From Flagellimonas sp. S3867 (GTDB lineage Bacteria > Bacteroidota > Bacteroidia > Flavobacteriales > Flavobacteriaceae), in the NCBI RefSeq assembly GCF_014698935.1, contig NZ_JACVMN010000001.1:248001-312000 (forward strand): a stretch of 64,000 bases of DNA, read 5' to 3'. The notes under the pieces were generated by a model. It was given only the letters and a program-made list of their open reading frames with translations, had not been told where the DNA came from and searched no databases. This document shows, piece after piece, positions 24,661-34,300 of the stretch. Within the stretch, counting starts at the first letter, position 1. Each line of letters starts with the position of its first letter. Made by a program: the position numbers and the translations under genes.

Positions 24661-25626
24661 TTAGCGAAGATGGGCAGATTTATCGAGTTTTAACCCGTTC
24701 AAAATCTGCTTGATATCCATTTTCCGTTTCCCAGGAAATTGAACCTCCAAAAGATGAAGATAACCTCCGTTGACAGCCACTTTCATTTCTTTTTTGTTCC
24801 AAAACAGCTTTCCAACGGAATAGTAATGTCGGGCATTTTCCATTGCTGCCTTATAAATTTTAATGCTTTCTTCCTTCCCATCATTTACTAAATAGGTCCA
24901 TGCAGCCGGATATGGACTTAATCCTCTTATATGATTATGGATTTGCTCCAAAGAAGTATTCCAATCTATTTTACAGGTTTCTTTATGGATTTTATGGGCA
25001 GATTTTAAGTCTTCGGATGCTGTCTGGATTGTGCTTTCAATTTTTCCCGTCGCTATTTGATGGCAAGTTTTTACCACTAATTGAGCACCGATCTCCATTA
25101 ATCTATCATGTAATGCTCCGGCATTATCTTCTGGCAAGATTTTTTCCTTTTGCTGAAGAATGATGTTTCCGGTGTCGATTTTATCATCTATAAAGAATGT
25201 GGTAACTCCAGTTTCTGTCTCCCCATTTATTATGGCCCAATTTATTGGTGCGGCTCCACGATATTGTGGAAGCAACGAAGCATGAAGGTTAAAGGTGCCA
25301 TATTCTGGCATTTGCCAAACTGCCTTTGGAAGCATACGGAATGCTACCACCACGTTTAAATTTGCATTTAAATTGCGCAATTCGGTTAAAAATTCCTCAT
25401 CCTTTAAGTTTGTTGGCTGTAAAATTTTTAACTGTTGCTCCTCTGCGTACTTTTTTACTGCTGATTTCTGAATTTTTCTTCCCCTGCCTGCAGGCCTGTC
25501 CGGCGCGGTAATGACCCCAACAACATTGAATCCGTCGTGCAAAATGCCTTTTAGACTTCCAACTGCGAAATCAGGAGTGCCCATAAATACAATTCGCAAT
25601 GGTTTGTTATGTGTTGGTATACTCAT
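24661..25626 (-). CDS. fmt: Methionyl-tRNA formyltransferase
   Basis: The 321-residue enzyme formylates initiator Met-tRNA using 10-formyl-tetrahydrofolate. Visible are RIVFMGTPDFAVGSLKG, PDRPAGRGRK, the catalytic Asn113 and His115 in NLHASLLPQYRGAAPINW, and the Asp in GVTTFFIDDKIDTG. The C-terminal OB-like domain follows (PYPAAWTY onward). The start overlaps the end of recQ by 20 bases, so it is the last gene of an ATPase-recQ-fmt operon. Confidence 0.96.
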   Translation of the reverse strand: MSIPTHNKPLRIVFMGTPDFAVGSLKGILHDGFNVVGVITAPDRPAGRGRKIQKSAVKKYAEEQQLKILQPTNLKDEEFLTELRNLNANLNVVVAFRMLPKAVWQMPEYGTFNLHASLLPQYRGAAPINWAIINGETETGVTTFFIDDKIDTGNIILQQKEKILPEDNAGALHDRLMEIGAQLVVKTCHQIATGKIESTIQTASEDLKSAHKIHKETCKIDWNTSLEQIHNHIRGLSPYPAAWTYLVNDGKEESIKIYKAAMENARHYYSVGKLFWNKKEMKVAVNGGYLHLLEVQFPGKRKMDIKQILNGLKLDKSAHLR

Positions 25627-27493
25627 TTTTATGATTCAATTGTATCAATTCGTCCTCCATTAATTCCTGCAAAACTTCGAGAACCAGAGCTTCATCCAGC
25701 TGCGTGAGTTTAACAAGTTGTCGTGAAGTATGTGGCCTATCTTTTATTAGATTTAAAACTACATTCCTTAATTCATCGGTCAAATGACCTGAGGTTCTGC
25801 AAATATCGCATACCCCACATTTATCCTTGGTGTTTTCGCCAAAATAATTTAATAAATAGGAGCTACGGCATCTGTTTGTGTTTTCTACATACGCCAACAT
25901 AGCCAATAAATTGCCTTTTTTAATTTCATTTAGGTCTTTGATACGTTTGGCAAAACGGTTAATTGTTCGGTCGTCCTCCCTTGGAACCAAAAATGTAAGC
26001 TCAATATCACTTGAGACATTTTTATAATCGGCTATGCCATCATCGTGCAGCTGTTGCAATATGGTTTTAATATGTTTTTCGGAAGCCGATGTTTTCTTTG
26101 AGAGCAACAGCAGATTGATTTTGGTATCGAATTCCGTAATTCCTCCGTAGGTGCGCAAAATAGTCTGGATGATGGGAGCAGATTTGGGGTGCTTTTCCAG
26201 ATAACTGAAAATTTCATTTTTAGATGAGACAAATCGTAATGTTGTCTTTTCATTATAATTTTCTGAAAGGGCTACGACTGAATTTTGATCTAGAACTCGC
26301 AACCCGTGGTAGGCCATATTGGGATTAAGTTCGTATCGTTTACTAAATGTATTGAATTCGAACTCCTGTGTTTCTTGAACCAATTCCCCATAAGGAATTT
26401 GAAAGTAATTGTTAAGTTGTAGATATAGCTTTTTCACAAAAGCAACATTGGGAAGATGAGCTAGAAATTGTTGTTTGGCCCGATCTTTATCTTCAGGTGA
26501 GGTGAGCAAAATAGCACTTGCTGGCTTATCATCCCGACCAGCCCTTCCTGCTTCTTGGAAATAACTTTCAACACTTTCAGGAATTTGATAATGTACCACC
26601 AAACGTACATTTGCCTTGTCCACTCCCATGCCAAAAGCATTGGTGGCCACCATTGTGCTTACCTTTTCTGTTAACCAAGAATTCAATCGTTCTTCTTTGT
26701 CCGTTTTCGAAATGCCACCATGAAAAAAAGAAGCGTTAAATCCATTTTTGTTCAAATAATCCGCCAAGGTAACGGTCATTCTACGTGACCTAACATAGAC
26801 AATAGCACTTCCCGAAACACTTTCGATAACACTTTTTAAGTGGTATAGCTTGTCTTCTGTGTGTTTTACCTTGAAGGTAATATTACGTCGTAAAAAAGAA
26901 TCTTTGTAAACCTGCGGGTCATTTAGTTCAAGGTTCTCAAGAATGTCTTGCATCACCTTTGGCGTAGCTGTGGCAGTAAGGGCTATTGTTGGCGCATTTG
27001 GAGCCAATTCCCTTAATATGGAACAGTCCAAATAAGCCGGTCTAAAGTCATTGCCCCACTGCGAAATACAATGTGCTTCATCAATGGCGATGAGATTTAC
27101 ATTCATCTCGCGTATTCTTTCCTGTACCATGGTCTGTTGCAATCGCTCTGGAGATAGATACAGGAATTTATAATTGCCATAAATACAGTTGTCCAACAAA
27201 TTGGTGAGTTCTTCAAAAGAAATACCTCCAACCAACGAAACAGCTTTGACCCCACGTGATTTTAGCTGACCCACCTGATCTTGTATCAAGGCCACCAATG
27301 GAGAAACAACTATGCAGATACCTTCGTTGACCAAGGCCGGTACTTGATAGCACAAAGACTTACCACCACCTGTTGGCATTAGGGCCAATATATCTTTGCC
27401 TTCAAGAACACTGGTGATAATCTGTTCTTGAGAACCTCTGAAATCAGGATAGCCCCAATACTCCGTTAAAATACTTTTAATCGATTGTTGCAC
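25607..27493 (-). CDS. recQ: ATP-dependent DNA helicase RecQ
   Basis: The 628-residue protein has the RecQ helicase core: Walker A MPTGGGKS (39-46), DEAH at 138-141 within IDEAHCISQWGNDFRPAY, and motif VI (QEAGRAGRDDKPA). The RecQ-Ct follows, with the zinc cysteines of RCRSSYLLNYFGE...CGVCDICR and a winged-helix end. It lacks the C-terminal HRDC domain seen in longer RecQs. Translation starts at a GTG (27493) that shares its G with the TAG stop of the preceding ATPase gene (TAGTG), so the two are coupled. It unwinds DNA in recombination and repair. Confidence 0.95.
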   Translation of the reverse strand: MQQSIKSILTEYWGYPDFRGSQEQIITSVLEGKDILALMPTGGGKSLCYQVPALVNEGICIVVSPLVALIQDQVGQLKSRGVKAVSLVGGISFEELTNLLDNCIYGNYKFLYLSPERLQQTMVQERIREMNVNLIAIDEAHCISQWGNDFRPAYLDCSILRELAPNAPTIALTATATPKVMQDILENLELNDPQVYKDSFLRRNITFKVKHTEDKLYHLKSVIESVSGSAIVYVRSRRMTVTLADYLNKNGFNASFFHGGISKTDKEERLNSWLTEKVSTMVATNAFGMGVDKANVRLVVHYQIPESVESYFQEAGRAGRDDKPASAILLTSPEDKDRAKQQFLAHLPNVAFVKKLYLQLNNYFQIPYGELVQETQEFEFNTFSKRYELNPNMAYHGLRVLDQNSVVALSENYNEKTTLRFVSSKNEIFSYLEKHPKSAPIIQTILRTYGGITEFDTKINLLLLSKKTSASEKHIKTILQQLHDDGIADYKNVSSDIELTFLVPREDDRTINRFAKRIKDLNEIKKGNLLAMLAYVENTNRCRSSYLLNYFGENTKDKCGVCDICRTSGHLTDELRNVVLNLIKDRPHTSRQLVKLTQLDEALVLEVLQELMEDELIQLNHKNEYTNT

Positions 27494-28056
27494 TACATCT
27501 GGTTAAGTGTTTCTAAAACAAAGGACACCCTTTCATGAACAGGTTTTTTTGGAATGATTATGGGGTCATATCCGAACTGGGTGTAGGTATGCATCAAAGC
27601 ATTATGAATTTTCTGAGCTTCGTCGAAAGTCTCTAAGCGTTCGTTATCAGAAATATAAATCTCTTCCCATGGTGGGGCAATGAATATTGCATCGTATTTA
27701 TGGGCTTCACATACCGATGTGAACTCCAGATCATATGCTTGATCAAAGAAATCCATATACGCCAGAACATCAGGAATTCCACGATCAAAAATGTTAATCG
27801 GAGCTTTTGAACTTATTGATTTCTTAAAGTGGGCTGCCCGCCCATATAAGAGGTCCTTGTTAAACTGTAATGCATCATCTACAAAAACCAAAGGGTTGGA
27901 AACCATGGTTTCAGGATTACCTTCTTTTTTCGCTTGGGAAGTCATATCCCGTATAATCTCATGAAAACAGAGGAGTCCTTTGTCCTCCAATCCGTTTACT
28001 ATTGAGGTTTTTCCAGTTCCGGGAGCTCCAGTGATAACAACTTTGAAATTATTCAA
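27493..28056 (-). CDS. P-loop ATP-binding protein (AAA_28 / NadR-like kinase family)
   Basis: The product is about 187 residues from the TTG at 28056 (a second TTG at 28062 is possible; there is no in-frame ATG). Walker A is GAPGTGKTS close to the N-terminus, followed by LLCFHEIIRDMTSQ, FDRGIPDVLAYMDF and IFIAPPWEEIY. This is the AAA_28 family of small ATPases/kinases whose substrates are mostly unknown. It is the first gene of the recQ-fmt operon and divergent from the DUF493 gene. Confidence 0.83.
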   Translation of the reverse strand: MNNFKVVITGAPGTGKTSIVNGLEDKGLLCFHEIIRDMTSQAKKEGNPETMVSNPLVFVDDALQFNKDLLYGRAAHFKKSISSKAPINIFDRGIPDVLAYMDFFDQAYDLEFTSVCEAHKYDAIFIAPPWEEIYISDNERLETFDEAQKIHNALMHTYTQFGYDPIIIPKKPVHERVSFVLETLNQM

Positions 28057-28122
28057 ACACAAATATTTTACGCCACAAAGTAATGAAATAGGGGGAAGGA
28101 AAAAAAATTGTGAACTAACCCA

Positions 28123-28130
28123 TATATTTG
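28123..28130 (+). promoter_or_regulatory. Predicted -7 element of the DUF493 gene
   Basis: TATATTTG is a perfect TAnnTTTG 15 bases before the ATG at 28145, giving a very short leader. No TTTG lies at the expected -33 spacing. Confidence 0.45.
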
Positions 28131-28144
28131 TACAAAATAGCGAA

Positions 28145-28432
28145 ATGGAGAAGGAGAAATCTGATGAATTTTATGCAAGACTCAAGGAGCAGTTGCTGGA
28201 AAACACAACTTGGCCATCTAATTACTTATACAAGTTTATCGTTCCTACGGATGAAAAACGGATAGGTCAAATAAATAATATTTTTGACAATACCGGAGCT
28301 GTTATTGAATCTAAAAAGTCAAAAAAGGGAACCTATACCAGCATTTCAATCACCGTACACCTAAAAAACCCCGATGAGGTGATAGCCAAGTACAAGGAAG
28401 TATCTACAGTTGAGGGAGTAATTTCCTTATAG
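28145..28432 (+). CDS. DUF493 (YbeD-like) family protein
   Basis: I take the ATG at 28145 (MEKEKSDEFYARLKEQL), giving 95 residues. The frame is open further upstream but there runs through the promoter and into the divergent gene. The protein shows the DUF493 pattern YKFIVPTDEKRIGQINNIFDNTGAVIESKKSKKGTYTSISITVHLKNPDEVIAKYKEVSTVEGVISL with its ferredoxin-like fold resembling a regulatory ACT domain. Function unknown. Confidence 0.88.
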   Translation: MEKEKSDEFYARLKEQLLENTTWPSNYLYKFIVPTDEKRIGQINNIFDNTGAVIESKKSKKGTYTSISITVHLKNPDEVIAKYKEVSTVEGVISL

Positions 28433-28516
28433 AGCGGTCGATTGGCATAATTTTCTTAATTTGCAGGCGTTATCGGATAGACTTCCCGGTAATTTAATTT
28501 CATTAAACACTTTAGT

Positions 28517-29170
28517 TTGAATTTAGTAGAAAACATAGAATACAATACGGAGCGTCCTAAACTCCACATTCCCGAATATGGACGTCATTTTCAAAAAATG
28601 GTCGATCATGCGGTATCGATAGCTGATAGGGAAGAACGGAACAAGGTGGCTAAGTCCATTATTAGTGTGATGGGAAATCTACAACCCCATTTACGTGATG
28701 TACCCGATTTCCAGCATAAATTATGGGATCAATTATTTATTATGTCTGATTTTAAATTGGACGTAGATTCACCATTTCCCATTACATCTAAAGAGGTGTT
28801 GCAACAACGTCCAGAACCATTGGAGTATCCGCAAAACCATCCGAAGTACAGGTTTTATGGGAACAACATCAAAAGAATGATAGATGTGGCCATAAAATGG
28901 GAACAGGGTGATATGCGCTCAGGTTTGGAATATGCCATTGCGAACCATATGAAAAAATGTTACCTGAATTGGAACAAGGATACTGTTGAGGATACTGCAA
29001 TTTTTGCCCACTTAAAAGAGTTGAGTGATGGACAGATTGATTTGGCGCCAAAAGGGGAGAATTTGACTGATAGCGGACAATTTCTTAAAAATCGTTTGGC
29101 CAAATCCAATAGAAATGGTAGTAATAACAAAAAAGGGCAACGAAACTACAAGGGTAAAAAAAGATATTAA
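28517..29170 (+). CDS. DUF4290 family protein
   Basis: The 217-residue protein reads NLVENIEYNTERPKLHIPEYG from a TTG start at 28517, with no in-frame ATG near. It continues VDHAVSIADREERNKVAKSIISVMGNLQPHLRDVPDFQHKLWDQLFIMSDF, the DUF4290 hallmark, and ends in a Lys/Asn/Gly-rich tail (SNRNGSNNKKGQRNYKGKKRY) that suggests nucleic-acid contact. The family is confined to Bacteroidetes and has no known role. It directly precedes murA (15 bases), so the two are probably co-transcribed. Confidence 0.88.
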   Translation: MNLVENIEYNTERPKLHIPEYGRHFQKMVDHAVSIADREERNKVAKSIISVMGNLQPHLRDVPDFQHKLWDQLFIMSDFKLDVDSPFPITSKEVLQQRPEPLEYPQNHPKYRFYGNNIKRMIDVAIKWEQGDMRSGLEYAIANHMKKCYLNWNKDTVEDTAIFAHLKELSDGQIDLAPKGENLTDSGQFLKNRLAKSNRNGSNNKKGQRNYKGKKRY

Positions 29171-29185
29171 TTTCCGAAGGAATTC

Positions 29186-30493
29186 ATGGGAACATTTCGA
29201 ATAGAGGGAGGCCACCAGCTACACGGTGAAATTACTCCTCAAGGAGCAAAGAACGAGGCACTTCAGATTCTTTGTGCCGTTTTGCTGTCACCAGAGAAAA
29301 TTACAATTAATAACATACCGGATATCATCGATGTCAACAAGCTAATTGCCCTGCTCGAAGATTTAGGTGTGAAAATCCAGAAAAAAGGAAAGGGGTCTTA
29401 TACATTTAAGGCGGACGATATTAATCTGGAGTATTTACAATCCGACCAATTCAAACAAGATGGACGTGGGCTTCGAGGGTCCATTATGTTGGTGGGTCCG
29501 TTGTTGGCCAGATTTGGCAAAGGATACATTCCTAAACCAGGAGGCGATAAAATTGGAAGAAGACGCTTAGACACCCACTTTGAAGGATTTATTAAGTTGG
29601 GAGCAAAGTTCCGATATAATAAGGAAGAATATTTTTATGGGGTAGAGGCTAAAAAACTCCAAGGCACCTATATGTTGTTGGACGAAGCTTCCGTTACCGG
29701 AACGGCCAACATTGTTATGGCTGCGGTATTGGCCGAAGGCACTACCACCATATACAATGCAGCTTGCGAACCTTATTTGCAACAATTATGCAAGATGTTG
29801 AACAGAATGGGCGCAAAGATTTCGGGTATTGGCTCTAATTTATTGACCATTGAAGGAGTGGAATCTTTGGGAGGAACAGAGCATACTATGTTGCCCGACA
29901 TGATTGAAATTGGCAGCTGGATTGGTTTGGCCGCCATGACCAAAAGTGAGCTTACCATTAAAAATGTTAGCTGGGATGATTTGGGCCAAATTCCCAATGC
30001 CTTTCAAAAATTAGGTATAAAACTGGAACGAAAGGACGAAGATATCTATATTCCCAGGCATGAAAATGGGTATGAGATTCAAAACTATATCGATGGTTCC
30101 ATATTAACCATTGCCGATGCACCATGGCCAGGATTGACTCCTGATTTATTAAGTATTCTGTTGGTAGTTTCCATCCAAGCAAAAGGAGAGGTAGTCATTC
30201 ACCAGAAAATGTTTGAAAGTAGACTCTTTTTTGTAGATAAGTTGATTGATATGGGAGCCAAGATCATACTATGCGACCCACACCGTGCTACGGTTATAGG
30301 ACATGATTTTAAATCAGCACTTAAAGCGACCACCATGGTTTCTCCGGATATTCGCGCAGGAGTATCCTTACTTATTGCCGCTTTGTCCGCCAAAGGAACA
30401 TCCACCATCAATAATATTGAGCAGATTGACAGAGGTTACGAGAATATTGATGAACGGTTGAGGGCCATTGGCGCAAATATTGTTCGTGTTTAG
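29186..30493 (+). CDS. murA: UDP-N-acetylglucosamine 1-carboxyvinyltransferase (MurA), Asp-type active site
   Basis: The 435-residue enzyme transfers enolpyruvate from PEP to UDP-GlcNAc, the first committed step of peptidoglycan synthesis. It has GGHQLHGEITPQGAKNEAL (the Lys-Asn pair), VTGTANIVMAAVLAEG, and the C-terminal IRAGVSLLIAALSAKG. The catalytic-loop Cys of E. coli MurA (Cys115) is replaced by Asp121 in KPGGDKIGRRRLDTH. The same change in other bacteria keeps activity but prevents alkylation by fosfomycin, so natural resistance is expected. It follows the DUF4290 gene. Confidence 0.95.
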   Translation: MGTFRIEGGHQLHGEITPQGAKNEALQILCAVLLSPEKITINNIPDIIDVNKLIALLEDLGVKIQKKGKGSYTFKADDINLEYLQSDQFKQDGRGLRGSIMLVGPLLARFGKGYIPKPGGDKIGRRRLDTHFEGFIKLGAKFRYNKEEYFYGVEAKKLQGTYMLLDEASVTGTANIVMAAVLAEGTTTIYNAACEPYLQQLCKMLNRMGAKISGIGSNLLTIEGVESLGGTEHTMLPDMIEIGSWIGLAAMTKSELTIKNVSWDDLGQIPNAFQKLGIKLERKDEDIYIPRHENGYEIQNYIDGSILTIADAPWPGLTPDLLSILLVVSIQAKGEVVIHQKMFESRLFFVDKLIDMGAKIILCDPHRATVIGHDFKSALKATTMVSPDIRAGVSLLIAALSAKGTSTINNIEQIDRGYENIDERLRAIGANIVRV

Positions 30494-30625
30494 TACTTTT
30501 TAAAATCAGTTTTATCCAATGAAACCCTGTAGGCTTTCGGTGAAATTCCTGTATATTTCTTAAGTGTGGTGGCTAATATTGGAAAGAGCCAAACTCTAAT
30601 TCATTGACCATTGTGAAAATGGTTT
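30490..30625 (-). pseudogene. Frameshifted C-terminal remnant of an AraC-type regulator
   Basis: On the minus strand the bases encode VNELEFGSFQY and then, after a one-base shift, LATTLKKYTGISPKAYR and a short tail ending in TAA at 30490-30492. Joined, this is the end of an AraC second helix-turn-helix (GF-S--YF---FKKYTGISPK-YR). The stop overlaps the stop of murA. The rest of the gene is gone, so this is a decayed fragment. Assignment rests on about 40 residues. Confidence 0.5.
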
Positions 30626-30679
30626 TAAGAAAACAGGGTTTAAATCACTCAGGCGAAAGAATTGTGAGAAACAAATTAT

Positions 30680-31489
30680 ATGGAGCTCAAATTTATTTAT
30701 CCACGTTGGGGCAGCGCTGATATTCCATGGCCACAATTTCTGCAAAAAGTTAAGGAGAACGGTTATGACGGTGTCGAAATTGATTTGCCCTTAAGCACAA
30801 AGAAACAAGAGATACTTGCTATCCTAAAGGATTTTGAACTGGACTTTGTTGGACAGCATTGGGAAACCACTGAAGTCAATTTTGAAAAACATAAAGAACA
30901 ATACAAAAAGCATCTCTATAACTTGGTTGAAGGTAAACCACTTCTAATAAATTCCCACACAGGTAAGGATTTTTTCACTTTTGAACAAAATGCCGAATTG
31001 CTCGAGATGGCATTTACCATTGAAAAGGAAGCCGATATTGTTATTACCCATGAAACCCATCGTTCTCGATTTTCCTTTGCAGCCCATGTTTGTCATACCT
31101 TTTTAAAAGAATTTTCTTGGTTGAAATTGACATCGGACCTTTCGCATTGGTGCTGTGTGGCTGAAACGTTGCTCGAAAACCAACAGGATGCCGTTAATCT
31201 GGCCATTAAGCATACACATCATGTCCATGCAAGAGTGGGGTCGAGCCAGAGTGCACAAGTTATTGACCCAAGAAGTGATGGCTACGCTACTGAGTTGGGG
31301 CAATTCAAAAAATGGTGGAAACAAATGCTCTCCAATGCGGAACAGGAAGGACGCGATTATATCACTATTACTCCAGAATATGGCCCCGAGCCCTATGCGT
31401 TAAAGCACCCCAAAACAGAACAGCTATTGGCAGACCAATGGGGAGTAAACCAATTCATCAAAAAAAAGATTATTGAAGGTTGGACATGA
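30680..31489 (+). CDS. Sugar phosphate isomerase/epimerase-like TIM barrel protein
   Basis: The 269-residue protein has the xylose-isomerase-like TIM barrel pattern: [73 protein letters not shown] and [10 protein letters not shown]. The His, Glu and Asp residues on the strand ends (HTG, HETH, DLSHW, HVHAR) are the usual metal ligands. Substrate unknown. It converges with the next gene and their coding ends overlap by 20 bases. Confidence 0.83.
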   Translation: MELKFIYPRWGSADIPWPQFLQKVKENGYDGVEIDLPLSTKKQEILAILKDFELDFVGQHWETTEVNFEKHKEQYKKHLYNLVEGKPLLINSHTGKDFFTFEQNAELLEMAFTIEKEADIVITHETHRSRFSFAAHVCHTFLKEFSWLKLTSDLSHWCCVAETLLENQQDAVNLAIKHTHHVHARVGSSQSAQVIDPRSDGYATELGQFKKWWKQMLSNAEQEGRDYITITPEYGPEPYALKHPKTEQLLADQWGVNQFIKKKIIEGWT

Positions 31490-32348
31490 CCCTTCCAACA
31501 TCTTTCCAGGTAATCAGCTTAGCATTGCTCTTTTTAAGTCGGGATTTTAGCTGATCACTTGTGAATGCATCCAAATCGATTTGCCGCCATTCTGAACCAA
31601 AGTTTGGGTGATTTATGGTGATTCCTTTCATTTCCTCATCATCAAATGCCGGATGGATTAAAATGATATTGAGGCCCTCAACCAATTCATCAAAGATATT
31701 GCTGTAATACGAGTGAAGTTCACCACTTTCAAAATACTCAAATTTACCAATGTGTACTTTGTTTACAAGCAAGTCATTTTGTGTTATATTCTTATCTGCA
31801 TCTAACCCGGCCATTTCCATTAGTTGCCGATTTAAGAGTATGGGCAGGTCATATTTTTCACCAAGCTCCTTGTATATTTGCAAAAACTCAGGTTTAGACC
31901 CTACACTATACATATGGGAGTCCAAATGAGTTGGTGCCAAACCAAGGCTTAATACTTTTTCTATTTGGGCCATAAGTTCTTTTCTTACTTCGTCTGGATC
32001 GGCATTGTTTCTGACCTCATCTCTATTTTTAAAAAAATAACCGTTTTGATCCATTAAGCTTGGAACTTTAGATTTTGGCAAAACTGGTCCGAATTTATAG
32101 TTTTCCCACTCGCAGGTTAAGGTCAAGTGAATACCAATGTCATATGTAGGGTTGTTTATTGCAAACTGAGCCGCTTCATAAAACCAGGGACAAGGCACCA
32201 TAATACTGTAAGAATTGACTATTCCTTTGTTAAGCGATTGAAATGTGGCCCGATTTTCCGAATGTGATAAACCAGCATCATCCGCATGAATAATAAGAAG
32301 TTTTGTGTTGTTGGGGTAGCCTAAAGCTTTGGACAAATTCATCAGCAA
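31470..32348 (-). CDS. ChbG/YdjC-family carbohydrate deacetylase
   Basis: The 292-residue protein matches the YdjC/ChbG/HpnK family: [23 protein letters not shown] with the catalytic Asp-Asp, [13 protein letters not shown] with a metal His, and [12 protein letters not shown] with the HLDSH metal site. Members remove acetyl groups from N-acetylated sugars such as chitobiose, and the substrate here is unknown. It starts three bases after the pirin stop, and is the last of a minus-strand run (VOC fusion, pirin, this gene). Confidence 0.86.
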   Translation of the reverse strand: MLMNLSKALGYPNNTKLLIIHADDAGLSHSENRATFQSLNKGIVNSYSIMVPCPWFYEAAQFAINNPTYDIGIHLTLTCEWENYKFGPVLPKSKVPSLMDQNGYFFKNRDEVRNNADPDEVRKELMAQIEKVLSLGLAPTHLDSHMYSVGSKPEFLQIYKELGEKYDLPILLNRQLMEMAGLDADKNITQNDLLVNKVHIGKFEYFESGELHSYYSNIFDELVEGLNIILIHPAFDDEEMKGITINHPNFGSEWRQIDLDAFTSDQLKSRLKKSNAKLITWKDVGRVMSNLQ

Positions 32349-32351
32349 TCA

Positions 32352-33353
32352 CTATTTTTCAATACGATGGCCATCCGGATATAGGGCAAAACGCCCTTTA
32401 TCCTTGTCATGCACATTATCAGGGTAAGGCCAGGGCCAACCCCCAAATTGGGTTAATTGGTATTCTTCCATGGCCTTTTGAATTTCCTCTTGGGTATTCA
32501 TTACAAAAGGGCCATATTTGGCCACAGGTTCATCTATAGGTTTACCTTGTAAAAGCAATAGGTGGGCTTTTTGGTTTCCTGTTTTAATGGTGGTGTCTTG
32601 AGATGGATCCAAGGCGATTCCGTAGTTTGGATTTATGTTTCGTTCTCCAATTCCGATTTCATCACCTTCATAAAAGTAAAGCGTTCGGGTAACCAATGTA
32701 TTGGATTTGGGCAAGGTGTATTGGCTATTGGCCTCGATATGGATGTTCCAAATTGCAACTTCATTTTCGGTTTTTGCCGCCCATGAATTTGGCGCGGGAT
32801 CATTGGCTTGATGACCTCTGTAATTCCCAGCTATCACCTTGATTTGAGCATTTTCCTCATCAATTACAGGAATATCTTCATGCCACAACATTTTAAAATG
32901 AGGTTCCACAAACTTGTCCGCTTTGGGTAGATTCAACCAAATTTGAAACAACTCCAACGGATTATCCTTGTCCGTATTGAGCAGTGGGAACATTTCAGAA
33001 TGCTGCACTCCGCGACCTGCCGTCATCCATTGCACATCACCTTCTCCAAACCTGCCAGCGGCTCCCAAGGAATCGGAATGATCACAATACCCTTTATTGA
33101 CAATGGTAATGGTTTCAAATCCACGGTGCGGATGGTATGGAAAACCAGGTATGGTCTGTCCATGATACATTCGCCAACCATCTTTTATGGTGAAATCATT
33201 CCCAATATTCCTTCCCTTTAACAATGAAGGATCAGGTCCTAATTCGTCATTTCCTTTTGGATAGTGATCTAGGTGATAAACACAGAACAAAAAGGGGTCT
33301 TGGGTCTGCCAGGGGAAACCCAGTTGGAACGTTTGAAGTACGGGATCATTCAT
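32352..33353 (-). CDS. Pirin family bicupin protein
   Basis: The 333-residue protein has the pirin N-domain: [34 protein letters not shown] with the metal-binding His pair, the [18 protein letters not shown] block with the next ligands, and a second cupin after residue 200. Pirins are iron-binding proteins, some with quercetinase activity; the role here is unknown. The length exceeds the usual 230-290 residues, because of a C-terminal tail ([18 protein letters not shown]...). It lies two bases from the VOC fusion gene. Confidence 0.9.
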   Translation of the reverse strand: MNDPVLQTFQLGFPWQTQDPFLFCVYHLDHYPKGNDELGPDPSLLKGRNIGNDFTIKDGWRMYHGQTIPGFPYHPHRGFETITIVNKGYCDHSDSLGAAGRFGEGDVQWMTAGRGVQHSEMFPLLNTDKDNPLELFQIWLNLPKADKFVEPHFKMLWHEDIPVIDEENAQIKVIAGNYRGHQANDPAPNSWAAKTENEVAIWNIHIEANSQYTLPKSNTLVTRTLYFYEGDEIGIGERNINPNYGIALDPSQDTTIKTGNQKAHLLLLQGKPIDEPVAKYGPFVMNTQEEIQKAMEEYQLTQFGGWPWPYPDNVHDKDKGRFALYPDGHRIEK

Positions 33354-33355
33354 AA

Positions 33356-34240
33356 TTAATGTTTTGCAGTGTTCACTTCAATCCAGTAACCTTCTGGATC
33401 TTGAATGTAGATTTGTTTCACGCCATCAGCACGGTCGGTAACGGCACTTTTATTACCGGGCCAATCGTAGAAATCGATGTTTTTAGAAACCAATCTTTCT
33501 ATAAAACGTTCCAAATCTTTGACCGCCAAGCATAAATGCATACTCTTGTTTTTTTCGAAAGCTGCAAAATCTTTTTTTATCAAATGCAGCTGTGAGTTCC
33601 CGTACATATTGAACCATCGGAAACCAGGCTTATTCTCAGGATGTGGAATTTCCTCAAATCCAAAAACTTCTTTGTAGAAATCCCCGGTTTTCATCAAATT
33701 GGTCACCACTAACGATTGATGATCAAAGACAAAATTGGAACGTGATTCATTTTCTGCTTTGAATTGGGTTTTTAGGTACACCTGCTTCCATTGTCCATTT
33801 TCATAACTGCCTACAGTAAAATTATAAGTTTGATCGTCAACATATTCCCAATAATCGGTTACTACGGATTCTCCATAGGCGTAGGTATAGATGATATCCT
33901 TTCCGTCAGCCTTGACCGTACCTTTGGTGACTCCGCCGAAAACATCGAACTCCCAAAATTCAATAGTATTGGATTCCTTATGAAATTTTCGAATGCCATG
34001 GTTTCTTGCACCATAAGTAGTTTGCTCCTGATTGGTGAACCCTTTGGCATTGGAAATAACCAATGTCCCGCCCAAATCATATTCAAATACTATCTCTTGC
34101 TTGAATTTTGTGCCATTGCCCCATGCTCCTTCGGCGTACCAACTTTTACCGATTAAATTCTCAAAAACAGACAAGGATTCTTGTCCTTGACCTTGAATAA
34201 ATATACCCAAGGTCAAAAGCAACATTAACTTTTTTATCAT
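33356..34240 (-). CDS. Secreted fusion: DUF1579-like domain plus glyoxalase (VOC) domain
   Basis: The 294-residue product has a signal peptide ([17 protein letters not shown]). Next comes a lipocalin-like domain (about 22-155: [37 protein letters not shown]), and then a VOC/glyoxalase domain (about 170-294: [55 protein letters not shown]). The VOC end keeps His and Glu positions used as metal ligands (HLCLAV, YWIEV). Exported VOC proteins are less common than cytoplasmic ones. The substrate is unknown; it is in a run with pirin and ChbG-like genes. Confidence 0.78.
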   Translation of the reverse strand: MIKKLMLLLTLGIFIQGQGQESLSVFENLIGKSWYAEGAWGNGTKFKQEIVFEYDLGGTLVISNAKGFTNQEQTTYGARNHGIRKFHKESNTIEFWEFDVFGGVTKGTVKADGKDIIYTYAYGESVVTDYWEYVDDQTYNFTVGSYENGQWKQVYLKTQFKAENESRSNFVFDHQSLVVTNLMKTGDFYKEVFGFEEIPHPENKPGFRWFNMYGNSQLHLIKKDFAAFEKNKSMHLCLAVKDLERFIERLVSKNIDFYDWPGNKSAVTDRADGVKQIYIQDPEGYWIEVNTAKH

Positions 34241-34300
34241 TATAAAACTGTTATTTAAAGATTTGGTTTTGTCCGTTTGTTTACTTGAAATTACAACAGT

